Positions 18,528 through 26,754 of a stretch of DNA of 64,000 nucleotides are shown in pieces (the first letter of the stretch is position 1; each line of letters begins with the position of its first letter). The position numbers and the translations under genes are program-made. Source of the DNA: an uncultured Clostridia bacterium (GTDB lineage Bacteria; Bacillota; Clostridia; Monoglobales; Monoglobaceae). The stretch is taken from positions 1 through 64,000 of the forward strand of contig CANQBQ010000003.1 in NCBI GenBank assembly GCA_947589045.1. Direction: 5' to 3'. The notes below the pieces were generated by a model that saw only the letters and a list, made by a program, of their open reading frames with translations, was not told the DNA's origin and ran no database searches.

Positions 18528-20642
18528 TTAATATACGTCATATTCCGTTTTTGTCCAATCAATTTTATCGGTACTCTGCACGGGTTCAATATGCGGTATG
18601 CGTGCCCCCGCTCGCACAAGCAAAATGATAGGTATGTCAGACGTATGCAGTCTGTGCCAACCCTGCGGATATCTTTCCCCGCTGAAATAATCCACCCATT
18701 CCCCGTGCGGAAGATATACCTCGCGGGAATTTTGACCGCTTTCAAAAATCGGAGCGACCAATAAATCGGAACCGAAGAGATACTCGTCCTCTATCAGCCA
18801 CGCGCCGACGTCCTCGGGGAACTCGAAGAATAATGTCCGTATTATCGGAAATCCGTTTTCGCAGCACTCCCTTGCCTGCTCCAGAATATACGGCATAAGA
18901 CTGTACCTCAGCTCCGCACAGCTCCTGAAAAGCTCCGAAAACTCCGCGCCGTAATACCAGGGCTCGGTCGGCGGCTCGCCGTGACAGCGGCTGTGCGAGG
19001 TGAGCATACCGAACGGAAGCCAACGGCTGTAAAGCTCCTCGGGGCTTTGCTTAACAAAGCCTCCGATGTCGTGACTCCAGAACGAAAAGCCGCAAAGACC
19101 GAAAGAAAGCCCGCCGCGGAGCGTCGCGAGCATCGCGTTATCGGTATTGTCCGCGTCGCCGCCCCAGTGCAGAGGATAACGCTGACTTCCGCTCCATGCC
19201 GAACGCGCCCATATAATTCCGTCGCCCGTCTCCTCCTTTGTCACCTCATAGACCGCCTTATTATATCTGTACGGATACAGATTATGCTCATAATAACCGC
19301 TTTTGCCCGAGGCGTATATGCCATCTGTCGGCGCCGCCTCCCCGAAATCCGCCTTGATTGCGGATACCCCAATCTTAAAAAGCGCTCTCAGCCTGTCCTT
19401 GTACCATTCGACCGCCCGAGGATTGCTGAAATCTATCACGGCGTCCCTCACGGCGGTTCTGCCGCCGCCGTCCTTTACCGCAAACCCCTCGGCTACCGCC
19501 TCGTCGTACAGCGGATTTTCGGGCGTGAGATACGGGTACTGCCAGAGGCAGACGCGAAATCCCATTTTCCGCAGACTTTCAATCATACCCTCGGGGTTTG
19601 GGAACCGCTCCTTTGAAAATTTCCAGTCGCAGACCCACTCTTTTTCAAACCAGCCCACGTCAATATTTATCACGTCGCACGGGATTTTGTTTTCTCTCAG
19701 CTTTTTAGCCGTCTCCAAAACCTCGCTCTCGCTTCGGTAGCTCACGCGGCTCATCCAAAGCCCGAACGACCACAGCGGCGGCATTTCACAGCGGCCGACG
19801 TCCTCGGTGTACGCTCTGAGTATCTCTTTGGGAGTTCCGACGTAAAAGCTCACGTCGGCGCGGTCGTCATACAAATACGCCACATTACCGAGATTACATT
19901 CACGGCCTATGTCCGCCGTGAGCGGCGCGTCGGTGCGGTACTGTATTCCGTATCCCCTGCTGCTCATAAAAAACGGTATGGGCTTATACATCTCTCCAAA
20001 CTCAACGCCGTGCGGGTCCTTTGTGTATAAAATCATTTTTTGCCCGCGCTTGTCCAGCCGCGTAAAGCTCTCCCCGCCTCCGAAAATTTTTTCTCCCGCC
20101 TCAAGCGAAAGACTCAGCGCAAAATGACAGCGCCACGTTTTCATATTTCGCACGAGTGCGAGCGGGAACGGCTTATCCTTGTGGAGACAGGGCGCGTCCG
20201 CCATATTGTTGGTTCTCACCAGCACTCTCCCGCCGCCGTCGCGCAGAGTAAAACGAAACGGAGCGAGAGTTACCGCCGCGCTCATTTTTTCTCCACGGTA
20301 GATATACCCGCCGTCTCTTTGCTCGTATTCCCACACCTCTCCCGACGAAATGGGCGGACGCTCGTCCGGATACAGCTTCATACGAACGCTGTCCTTTGAA
20401 AATTCCAAGCCGAAATATACGAGCATATCCTCGCTTGCTTCGGGCGGGAATACCCAGCTCTGCGACTTTTCAAACGGCAATGTCACGTCGTCAAACGACA
20501 GCCGCACCTTTCTTGCGTGGCGCACAAAGCGTATTCGCCCCGACGCGGTCGTCGGGTTGAAATCCAAAAGATTTTCCGCGATAAAATATATGTTCTCCGT
20601 GCTTTTAAACTCCTCCGAGCAGTCTACGGGTTGATTAAGCAT
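18528..20642 (-). CDS. GH31 glycosidase, alpha-xylosidase (YicI) type
   Basis: 704 residues, no signal peptide, so cytoplasmic. It carries the GH31 N-terminal beta-sandwich, then the barrel. The nucleophile is Asp432 in IKADFGE and the acid/base Asp496 in HWGGDADNT, with WARSAWSGSQRYPLHWGGD and SFWSHDIGGF nearby, all typical of alpha-xylosidase-like GH31 members. It would remove terminal alpha-linked sugars (xylose or glucose) from imported oligosaccharides. It is the first gene of the locus, separated by 165 nt and an internal promoter from the next gene, so it may be transcribed separately. Start ATG at 20642 behind GGGAGGCG. Exact specificity within GH31 is uncertain. Confidence 0.9.
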   Translation of the reverse strand: MLNQPVDCSEEFKSTENIYFIAENLLDFNPTTASGRIRFVRHARKVRLSFDDVTLPFEKSQSWVFPPEASEDMLVYFGLEFSKDSVRMKLYPDERPPISSGEVWEYEQRDGGYIYRGEKMSAAVTLAPFRFTLRDGGGRVLVRTNNMADAPCLHKDKPFPLALVRNMKTWRCHFALSLSLEAGEKIFGGGESFTRLDKRGQKMILYTKDPHGVEFGEMYKPIPFFMSSRGYGIQYRTDAPLTADIGRECNLGNVAYLYDDRADVSFYVGTPKEILRAYTEDVGRCEMPPLWSFGLWMSRVSYRSESEVLETAKKLRENKIPCDVINIDVGWFEKEWVCDWKFSKERFPNPEGMIESLRKMGFRVCLWQYPYLTPENPLYDEAVAEGFAVKDGGGRTAVRDAVIDFSNPRAVEWYKDRLRALFKIGVSAIKADFGEAAPTDGIYASGKSGYYEHNLYPYRYNKAVYEVTKEETGDGIIWARSAWSGSQRYPLHWGGDADNTDNAMLATLRGGLSFGLCGFSFWSHDIGGFVKQSPEELYSRWLPFGMLTSHSRCHGEPPTEPWYYGAEFSELFRSCAELRYSLMPYILEQARECCENGFPIIRTLFFEFPEDVGAWLIEDEYLFGSDLLVAPIFESGQNSREVYLPHGEWVDYFSGERYPQGWHRLHTSDIPIILLVRAGARIPHIEPVQSTDKIDWTKTEYDVY

Positions 20643-20781
20643 ATTTTTCGCCTCCCTGCATTTATTTTTTAATTATTGATTTTTGAAGCTGCTGACTTCC
20701 TATTTTAGTTATATTTCAAATGGACAATACCTGTCTATACTTTTTAATGTAATGCCTTGTTTTTAAAGCAATTTCCACATA

Positions 20782-20813
20782 GAAAAAGCCCTAACGCCGT
20801 CAGCGTTAGAGCT
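20782..20813 (-). terminator. Intrinsic terminator
   Basis: Minus-strand stem AGCTCTAACGC...GCGTTAGGGCT followed by TTTTTC, about 20 nt after the DUF2238-like gene. Confidence 0.8.
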
Positions 20814-20831
20814 TTATGCTTTATTTTGATT

Positions 20832-21638
20832 TTATTCCTCTTCCTGTTCCTTTTTTCCTCTGAGCTTGGGGATGAACTTCTCGGCGACGTTTTTTCCTCT
20901 GCCCTTTATGTAAAAGGCACCTATCACCGAAAAGACTATCGCGCCCAGGCAGTTTACAAACATATCCTTTACCGTATCGTAGATGCCTATGTCGAGATAG
21001 CCGCCTTCAATAACTGTCTCGGCAGGCACTCCGTTCCGCAGCCCGTACACGACGGTTTTGCTTATATCGGTTATACGCACCGGCGAATTAAGCCCGCTCT
21101 CATTCAGCCTGACCGACGAAATGGCGTGATATATCACGTCCTTTTGCATATCGCTGAGAGTAAAAAAGTCCATAGAAAACTCAAAAAACTCCCACAAAAC
21201 GCCAATGGTCATAGAGAAGCAAAACGCCACAAACGCCACAAACACGGGCGACATACTGAAATGTATGTGCGGGTTCTGGTTCAAAATATCTATCATAGCA
21301 AAGCCGATAGCCGCCATCAAAAAGCCGTTTATTATGTGGAGCATCGTGTCCCACTGCTCAAAAATCGTATAAAACGACTGTATTTCGCCCAAAATCTCAG
21401 CCGAAAAGATAAAGAGAATAATTATAACTTCAAGCGTGGTCGGCAGGCTTACGTTTAGCTGATGCTCCGCAATCGCGGGTATCATAAACAGCACCAGCGT
21501 AAGACAGCACTGGAAAACGGCATAGTAATTCCTGTTAAATATCTGCGCTATCATAGTCGCAACGACTAAGACACGCAAAACTATGTAAATTATCCATACC
21601 CATACTTTTCTCTTCTTTCTAAATCTTCGCTTTGCCAT
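20832..21638 (-). CDS. DUF2238-like integral membrane protein
   Basis: 268 residues with a basic N-terminus (MAKRRFRKKRK) and about six hydrophobic segments, then a charged C-terminus (KLRGKKEQEEE). The pattern GEIQSFYTIFEQWDTMLHIINGF and VLWEFFEFSMD places it with the DUF2238 family of uncharacterised bacterial membrane proteins; conserved Trp, Asp, His and Glu in the helices could bind a metal or lipid, but no function is established. It begins 3 nt after the GIY-YIG/AlkD fusion gene and shares its promoter. Confidence 0.7.
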   Translation of the reverse strand: MAKRRFRKKRKVWVWIIYIVLRVLVVATMIAQIFNRNYYAVFQCCLTLVLFMIPAIAEHQLNVSLPTTLEVIIILFIFSAEILGEIQSFYTIFEQWDTMLHIINGFLMAAIGFAMIDILNQNPHIHFSMSPVFVAFVAFCFSMTIGVLWEFFEFSMDFFTLSDMQKDVIYHAISSVRLNESGLNSPVRITDISKTVVYGLRNGVPAETVIEGGYLDIGIYDTVKDMFVNCLGAIVFSVIGAFYIKGRGKNVAEKFIPKLRGKKEQEEE

Positions 21639-21641
21639 AAA

Positions 21642-22646
21642 CTAACCCCTAAACTTTAAAATCAGTTCCTTATATTCTTTTGAAACCCTCGCGGAGTCTC
21701 TCGCCTTGCGTATAAACATATTTAAGACCTCCGCGTCGAAATTTTGCCTTTCCAAAACGCCGAGCGTCTTTTCTCCAAACTTTGCCAACGCTGTCGCAAG
21801 GCACCACGCCTGCGCCATTTTAACGTAATAATGCCCGCTCCTTATGCTCTCTAACGTTTTCAATACATAATCTATGTATTCATCATCTAAGTAATACTGC
21901 ATCAGAAACAGTATGCCGTATCTTATGTGCCACGGATTTTCTGAAGAAATAAGATACTCGATGTCGCGAAGAAACTCGGTGCGATACATTTTTATCCGCT
22001 TCATAGAAGCCGAGGTGCAGTCCGAAACAGCCCAGTTGTCCACCTTGTCGGCAAAATACCTGACATACTCCGAAAGCTGCTGATAGCCGAGCTTCATATA
22101 TCCTATGACAAAGCCCTCCAGCATTACTTCCTCCTGGATTTTGCCCTTTTTCAGCGATATGTACTCCTCCGCGTTTCCGTTTACAATCTCTTTCGCCAGC
22201 TTGCGGAGCGCGGGTATGCGTATTCCTATCATACCGCTCTTTTCCTTATTGGGAATGAGTGCGGAATTAAAGTCTTTATACTTTTCGTCCGCCATTGTGA
22301 AAAGCCTGCAAATAAGCCTTGCGTACTCGCACTCGTCCCAATGGGCAAGGTCAAAGCCGTCGCCGCAAAACGAGGCGGCTTGGGCGACCGTATTTAGCTT
22401 TTCCTCTCGGGTCAGCCGCTTTATTTCGCACTCGCGCCTCATAGCCTCCGACTTGCTCTCAAATTCCTCGCAGTATATAAGCTCGACGGGCAGACGTGAA
22501 CGCGTGTACTTCGCGCCCTCGCCGCGGTTATGCTTTTCAACTCTGGCTCTTATGTCCGCCGCGTACCCGCAATACAGCGTCCCGTCCGAACATTTTACTA
22601 TATATGTATAATAAATATGCGTCACCCTTTTTAACATATATTGCAC
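21642..22646 (-). CDS. GIY-YIG endonuclease / AlkD-like DNA glycosylase fusion
   Basis: One uninterrupted 334-residue frame. Residues about 12-85 are a compact GIY-YIG domain of the YhbQ/URI type: YTYIVKC, then LYCGYAADIRARVEKH with the expected Arg and His, TRSRLPVELIYCE, and a late Glu. After a short linker, residues 118-334 match AlkD-like DNA alkylation repair proteins made of helical HEAT-like repeats, with KVDNWAVSD (Trp205, Asp209) spaced like the catalytic Trp/Asp pair of Bacillus cereus AlkD, then WHIRYGILFLMQYYL. Likely role: removal of alkylated bases coupled to strand cutting, which is inference. The start is unclear (GTG at 22646 or ATG at 22637, no strong ribosome site); the promoter lies so close that the mRNA may be almost leaderless. 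Confidence 0.82.
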   Translation of the reverse strand: MQYMLKRVTHIYYTYIVKCSDGTLYCGYAADIRARVEKHNRGEGAKYTRSRLPVELIYCEEFESKSEAMRRECEIKRLTREEKLNTVAQAASFCGDGFDLAHWDECEYARLICRLFTMADEKYKDFNSALIPNKEKSGMIGIRIPALRKLAKEIVNGNAEEYISLKKGKIQEEVMLEGFVIGYMKLGYQQLSEYVRYFADKVDNWAVSDCTSASMKRIKMYRTEFLRDIEYLISSENPWHIRYGILFLMQYYLDDEYIDYVLKTLESIRSGHYYVKMAQAWCLATALAKFGEKTLGVLERQNFDAEVLNMFIRKARDSARVSKEYKELILKFRG

Positions 22647-22654
22647 ATAATGTT

Positions 22655-22683
22655 ATTATACAAACTTTTACAAAATTTTGCAA
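22655..22683 (-). promoter_or_regulatory. Sigma-A-type promoter for the GIY-YIG/AlkD fusion
   Basis: Minus-strand TTGCAA (22678-22683), 17-nt spacer, TATAAT (22655-22660). The predicted transcription start falls within a few nt of the first possible start codon. Confidence 0.6.
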
Positions 22684-22777
22684 GTATATTACGTCTATCT
22701 TTGAGTAATAAATTTCCCGCTCCGAAAATATACCTAAATTAAGGACGAACCCGACTAAACATACGAGGTGATAAAAA

Positions 22778-23959
22778 TTGGCGAAAAAAGGCTATCGCAC
22801 AATTATAATTGACGGAAAAGGTCTGATAAAAAAATTCTGGCTCTTTGCACTCGGAATAACAATAGCTGCCCTGATAGCGGTGTTTATAAAATTGTCGTTC
22901 TCTCTCCCCGCTTCCGCTCCCGTGGACGAGCCGACGGACGGCGAGGGCATTCTCGCCTCGGTAAAGCGTATTTCGCAAAAGGCTTTGAACACATTCGTTA
23001 CCTTTGACGTGCGGGATTTAAGAACGGTTTTCGCGGAGCAGATGCCGGTCGTCGCCGAGGTGAACGGCGGAGGGATCGCGGCGATGAGCGGAAGCTCCTC
23101 GGTCGCCGCGTACTCAAAGAAAAAGGAGAGCGAAGCGGCAACCCTGCCCACACAGCCGCCCGAGCCGCTTCCCGAAAACCTCAGACCCATATCAAGGCTT
23201 GACCTGGGACAAAAGACCAAGCTCGGCGGCAGCACGTCAAAAATACTGCTCGGCAATCAAACGAGCTTCAGCGTAAACATAGACGAAAAGCTGAGCGCGC
23301 CGCGACCCGTAAACTTAGGCTCGGACGGCGCGCAGATTTTAATAGTCCACACCCACTCCACCGAGAGCTACTCTCCCGACGGCGCGGACTCCTATGACAT
23401 AAACATCGGCGACCGAAACACCGACACGAGCAAAAACGTGGTCGCGGTCGGCGACGCCGTTACCGAAATTTTTGAAAAGAGGGGAATTAAGACCATACAC
23501 GACCGCACACTGCACGACTATCCGTCGTACAACGGCTCCTACGCTTCCTCCCTTCAATCCATAGAGAGCATAATAAGCGAAAATCCGTCCATAAAGGTGG
23601 TTCTGGACATTCACCGCGACGCGATAGTTTACAGCGACGAAACAAAAGCCGCGGCAGTCACCGAAATAAACGGCGAACGCTGCGCTCAGCTTATGTTTGT
23701 CGTGGGAACAAACGAAGGCGGACTGTACCACCCCAACTGGGGTGACAATCTCACCTTCGCAATACAGCTTCAAAATAAAATTTCCGAAAAATATCCCACT
23801 CTTATGCGTTATGTAAACTTGAGAAAAGAGAGGTTCAACCAGCATATGACGTCGGGCAGTCTTATAATCGAGGTCGGGACGAGCGGAAATTCGCTTGAGG
23901 AGGCGATACGCGGAGCGTCGCTCGGCGCTGACGTCATAGCGGACTATTTGCTCGGCTGA
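22778..23959 (+). CDS. spoIIP: Stage II sporulation protein P
   Basis: 393 residues from a TTG start at 22778 behind GAGGTG. A short cytoplasmic N-terminus and one membrane helix (about 19-42) precede a low-complexity linker and the SpoIIP catalytic domain (about 185-393). The first His pair is in ILIVHTHSTESYSP, followed by VVLDIHRDAI, MFVVGTNEGG and SLIIEVGTSGNSLEEA. SpoIIP is a peptidoglycan amidase/endopeptidase that works with SpoIID and SpoIIM to drive engulfment of the forespore, so its presence argues for endospore formation. It is transcribed alone, divergent from the repair fusion, and its last 16 nt overlap the convergent acyltransferase gene. Confidence 0.93.
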   Translation: MAKKGYRTIIIDGKGLIKKFWLFALGITIAALIAVFIKLSFSLPASAPVDEPTDGEGILASVKRISQKALNTFVTFDVRDLRTVFAEQMPVVAEVNGGGIAAMSGSSSVAAYSKKKESEAATLPTQPPEPLPENLRPISRLDLGQKTKLGGSTSKILLGNQTSFSVNIDEKLSAPRPVNLGSDGAQILIVHTHSTESYSPDGADSYDINIGDRNTDTSKNVVAVGDAVTEIFEKRGIKTIHDRTLHDYPSYNGSYASSLQSIESIISENPSIKVVLDIHRDAIVYSDETKAAAVTEINGERCAQLMFVVGTNEGGLYHPNWGDNLTFAIQLQNKISEKYPTLMRYVNLRKERFNQHMTSGSLIIEVGTSGNSLEEAIRGASLGADVIADYLLG

Positions 23960-24993
23960 GTTTTGCGCTTTAGGAACAGCTTGCTGAAAAGGTGCGCGGC
24001 ATACGAAAACAGCACCACGCCCGCAAAGCATATCACCTGCGCGGCAAGGCGGGGTCTTGAAACGTCAAAGCTGAGCGCGCTTACCTTCTTCCACATCCAC
24101 TCCTGGGTACAGTAAAATTCAAAACTCATCGCGCCGAAGAAAGCGAAAAACGCCTTTACGGGTTTAAGCACCTTATGCCCGCACACAAAGCCGAACAGCT
24201 TTGAAAGTATAAGCACGACGGGCGGCGCAATAAGCAGATTTACGAGCGCATTGTTGGCAGGAATTATCGCCTCAACCGTGTACGAGCACAGCAGATAGCT
24301 GTATGTAACGCCCACCGCCAGCGAAACGAGCGCGATTATCCAATGCTTAGCCGTAACCTTAACGTCATGGTACGAGCAATGCCCGAAATAAAAGCCGAGC
24401 AGGAAAACCGACACTCTTGTGACTATTGCGTACAAGTCGTATCTTATGACATTTTTCAGCGCAAACGCAAGGGCGACGGCTATAACCACCGCACAGAGCG
24501 TAAACGCGAATTTCTTTTTGAACCGTTTAAAAACAGCGAAATAAAACGGTGAAAGTATATAGAAAATGAGTATGCAAGGCACGAACCACAGATACGAATA
24601 CATATCGCGTGCAAGCATATCTATTCCCGTGACCTTCAGGCAAAACTCACGGAGCGTCCAGTTGTCCACGAAGCCTATGACAAGCGTTATGGGTATCAAA
24701 ACACAGAATATTCTGACAAATCGACTCTTCAGGTAGCCCATATAGCTTTTGGCGTTATTCACTGGCTTTTTGGACAGCGAGTAATAAAGCCCGAAGCTCG
24801 AAAGCAACAGGAATATATCCACTCCGCAAAAGCCCTCCTGATGTATGTACCATTCAATCTTGTCGAGCGGGAAAAAGCTGAAAATTCCCACGGGGCATAT
24901 ATGGAAATAATATATCCAAAGCGCCGCGAAGCCCATTATGAGCGCGCGGTGGCGGCTTATATCCGCAAAGCCGAATTTACTTTTTTCAGACAT
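23944..24993 (-). CDS. Membrane acyltransferase (acyltransferase 3 family)
   Basis: 349 residues with about ten hydrophobic segments. The N-terminal region, with HRALIMGFAALWIYYFH and GVDIFLLLSSFGLYYSL, matches the acyltransferase 3 family of O-acyl transfer proteins that modify exopolysaccharide, wall polymers or lipids. The acceptor cannot be predicted. It lies 10 nt after another acyltransferase gene, so the two form a pair that may act on the same envelope polymer. Its 3' end overlaps spoIIP by 16 nt in convergent orientation. Confidence 0.8.
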   Translation of the reverse strand: MSEKSKFGFADISRHRALIMGFAALWIYYFHICPVGIFSFFPLDKIEWYIHQEGFCGVDIFLLLSSFGLYYSLSKKPVNNAKSYMGYLKSRFVRIFCVLIPITLVIGFVDNWTLREFCLKVTGIDMLARDMYSYLWFVPCILIFYILSPFYFAVFKRFKKKFAFTLCAVVIAVALAFALKNVIRYDLYAIVTRVSVFLLGFYFGHCSYHDVKVTAKHWIIALVSLAVGVTYSYLLCSYTVEAIIPANNALVNLLIAPPVVLILSKLFGFVCGHKVLKPVKAFFAFFGAMSFEFYCTQEWMWKKVSALSFDVSRPRLAAQVICFAGVVLFSYAAHLFSKLFLKRKTQPSK

Positions 24994-25003
24994 TTTGTGT
25001 CAC

Positions 25004-26038
25004 CTATACCTTTCTTTTCAGTCTTGACCCAAGCGACAGCGCCGCGGGTATGCACGCGCAAAGGAGCAAGGTTACCGCGCACCTCAGCGCAAAGCGCGCT
25101 CCTATGCCGCCGATGCCGATTTTGTCAAGCAGAAAATCCGAAAATGTTATAAAGAGAATGTGCCACAGGTAAATGTGGTACGAGCTTCCGCTCACGGCGT
25201 TTGTTATCGTGCCGCATCTGTCGGCAAATCTCATAAAAATCATATACCAAAACGTCACCGCAATCGGCATATAAAGAGTCGTTACCGTCTGCTGTATCGG
25301 CAGGGGAACGCCGCCCGAAAAAGCCGCGTGCGCCGACCAAACCTCCGCGCACAGCGCGAGCAAATATGCCGCGCATAGTGCGCCCTTATGTCTTTTTATA
25401 AAATCAATAAACTTATCATAGCTTCTGCCCGCGCAGTATCCCAAAATGTAGCAAAACAGATATTTGATAAACAGACTGCTGTAAAAACTCAATCCGCTCA
25501 AAAACACTGCGCCGATCAAATTCAGGATAAGCGCGGAAATTATAACGGGTCCCGCGCCGAACTTCTCAAAAATTTTGTCTATCAGGGGCGTTAAAATATA
25601 AAACTGCACTATCACCGGCACAAAGTAGAGGTGCGCGGCGACGTTTCCCGTCAGCATAAACACCGCAAGCTCTCCGAGCCTCGGCGGCTGCGCCTGTATC
25701 TTTAAATACACCGCGTAATACACCAAAACCGCGACCAAGTACGGCAGAAGTATCTTTATTACCCTGCCCCTGAAAAATTCGCGCACCGACTTTCTTTTGT
25801 ATGCGCCGAGCGCGAGCTTTTCGGCGGACAAAAATATAAATCCGTAGAGCGCGCAAATCAGAATTCTTTGGACAGCAAAAACCGCGCCGCCGAGCACTCC
25901 CCGCGAAAGCTCGCTGACCGGCTCGGACAACAGATGCACAAAAATTATCGCGATACAAAATACCGCGTTCAGCAAAGTTATTTCCGCCTTGCGAGACGAG
26001 ACCTCAGTCCGATTTTGCCCGATTTCACCAATACTCAT
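25004..26038 (-). CDS. Membrane acyltransferase (acyltransferase 3 family)
   Basis: 344 residues with about ten membrane segments and an overall pattern like OatA/WecH-type acyltransferases: EITLLNAVFCIAIIFVH near the N-terminus, then LYFVPVIVQFYILTPLI, and ISGSSYHIYLWHI-type residues near the C-terminus (SGSSYHIYLWHILF). First gene of a two-gene unit with the following acyltransferase. A TTGTAA-17-TATACT promoter lies at 26076-26104. The target of acylation is unknown. Confidence 0.82.
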   Translation of the reverse strand: MSIGEIGQNRTEVSSRKAEITLLNAVFCIAIIFVHLLSEPVSELSRGVLGGAVFAVQRILICALYGFIFLSAEKLALGAYKRKSVREFFRGRVIKILLPYLVAVLVYYAVYLKIQAQPPRLGELAVFMLTGNVAAHLYFVPVIVQFYILTPLIDKIFEKFGAGPVIISALILNLIGAVFLSGLSFYSSLFIKYLFCYILGYCAGRSYDKFIDFIKRHKGALCAAYLLALCAEVWSAHAAFSGGVPLPIQQTVTTLYMPIAVTFWYMIFMRFADRCGTITNAVSGSSYHIYLWHILFITFSDFLLDKIGIGGIGARFALRCAVTLLLCACIPAALSLGSRLKRKV

Positions 26039-26075
26039 TTCTTCTTCTCCGCATACAAAAAATCATTACCGAAAC

Positions 26076-26104
26076 AGTATAGCACTAATTTTTGCAAATT
26101 ACAA
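26076..26104 (-). promoter_or_regulatory. Promoter for the acyltransferase pair
   Basis: Minus-strand TTGTAA (26099-26104), 17-nt spacer, TATACT (26076-26081), about 38 nt before the ATG. Confidence 0.5.
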
Positions 26105-26236
26105 CAATTATTGTCGATATTAAAAATATTATCGGCGGCGCGCGCAATCCCGATGCCTTTCAAAGCGGTTGCGCATTTTTTAAATTCTCATATTATGTAT
26201 TAAGAATTTAAAATTATAGGGAGAGGTGTGTTATTG

Positions 26237-26689
26237 TTGAAACGATGTGAAGCAACGGCGAAAATTTACGGAGGCAGACAAAATCCGCACATTTACGGAA
26301 AAGTATTTTTCAGGCAAACTCCGGCGGGAGTTATCGTTACCGCGCAAATTCACAATCTGCCCGTCCGCGCTTCGAGCGAATTCGGAGTGTGCGGCTTTCA
26401 TATTCACGAGGGCAAAAGCTGCTCGGGAAACGCGGACGACGAGTTCGCAAGCGCGGGATCGCATTTTAACCCCGACTACGAGGAGCACCCTTACCACGCG
26501 GGGGACTTGCCGCCCCTTTTTTCAAACAACGGCTACGCATATATGCAGGTACTTACCGACAGATTTTCGGTATGCGACATAATCGGCAAAGTCGTGATAA
26601 TACATTCGATGCCCGACGATTTTATGACGCAGCCGTCGGGCAATTCGGGCACTAAAATAGCGTGCGGAAAAATACAAAAAGCATTTTAA
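26237..26689 (+). CDS. Cu/Zn superoxide dismutase-like protein
   Basis: About 150 residues from the TTG at 26237, 10 nt after GGGAGAGG; TTG at 26234 and GTG at 26228 are alternatives. All metal ligands of the family are visible: His55 and His57 in GFHIHEG, bridging His76 in GSHFNP, His84, His87 and Asp90 in HPYHAGD, and His123 in VIIHSMPDDF. The disulfide-type cysteines (Cys62 and one in IACGK) are also present. The fold would convert superoxide to peroxide and oxygen, but there is no signal peptide, which is unusual because bacterial SodC is generally exported. The usual active-site Arg near the C-terminus is not evident, so activity should not be assumed. Transcribed alone. Confidence 0.82.
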   Translation: MKRCEATAKIYGGRQNPHIYGKVFFRQTPAGVIVTAQIHNLPVRASSEFGVCGFHIHEGKSCSGNADDEFASAGSHFNPDYEEHPYHAGDLPPLFSNNGYAYMQVLTDRFSVCDIIGKVVIIHSMPDDFMTQPSGNSGTKIACGKIQKAF

Positions 26690-26699
26690 AGGCAAACCA

Positions 26700-26735
26700 A
26701 AACGGAGAAAGGCGAAAACCTTTCTCCGTTTTGTA
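26700..26735. terminator. Bidirectional intrinsic terminator
   Basis: ACGGAGAAAGG, a 6-nt loop and CCTTTCTCCGT, flanked by A-runs and T-runs on both sides. It serves both the SOD-like gene and the convergent aldolase-like gene. Confidence 0.9.
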
Positions 26736-26754
26736 TTTTGCGTTAAAAGTCGGT

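Noticed and set aside
22684-22777. Sigma-E promoter for spoIIP (GTATATT then GAGTAATAA)
   Set aside because: Expected from biology, but the -10 box is too far from the CATACAAT consensus to call.
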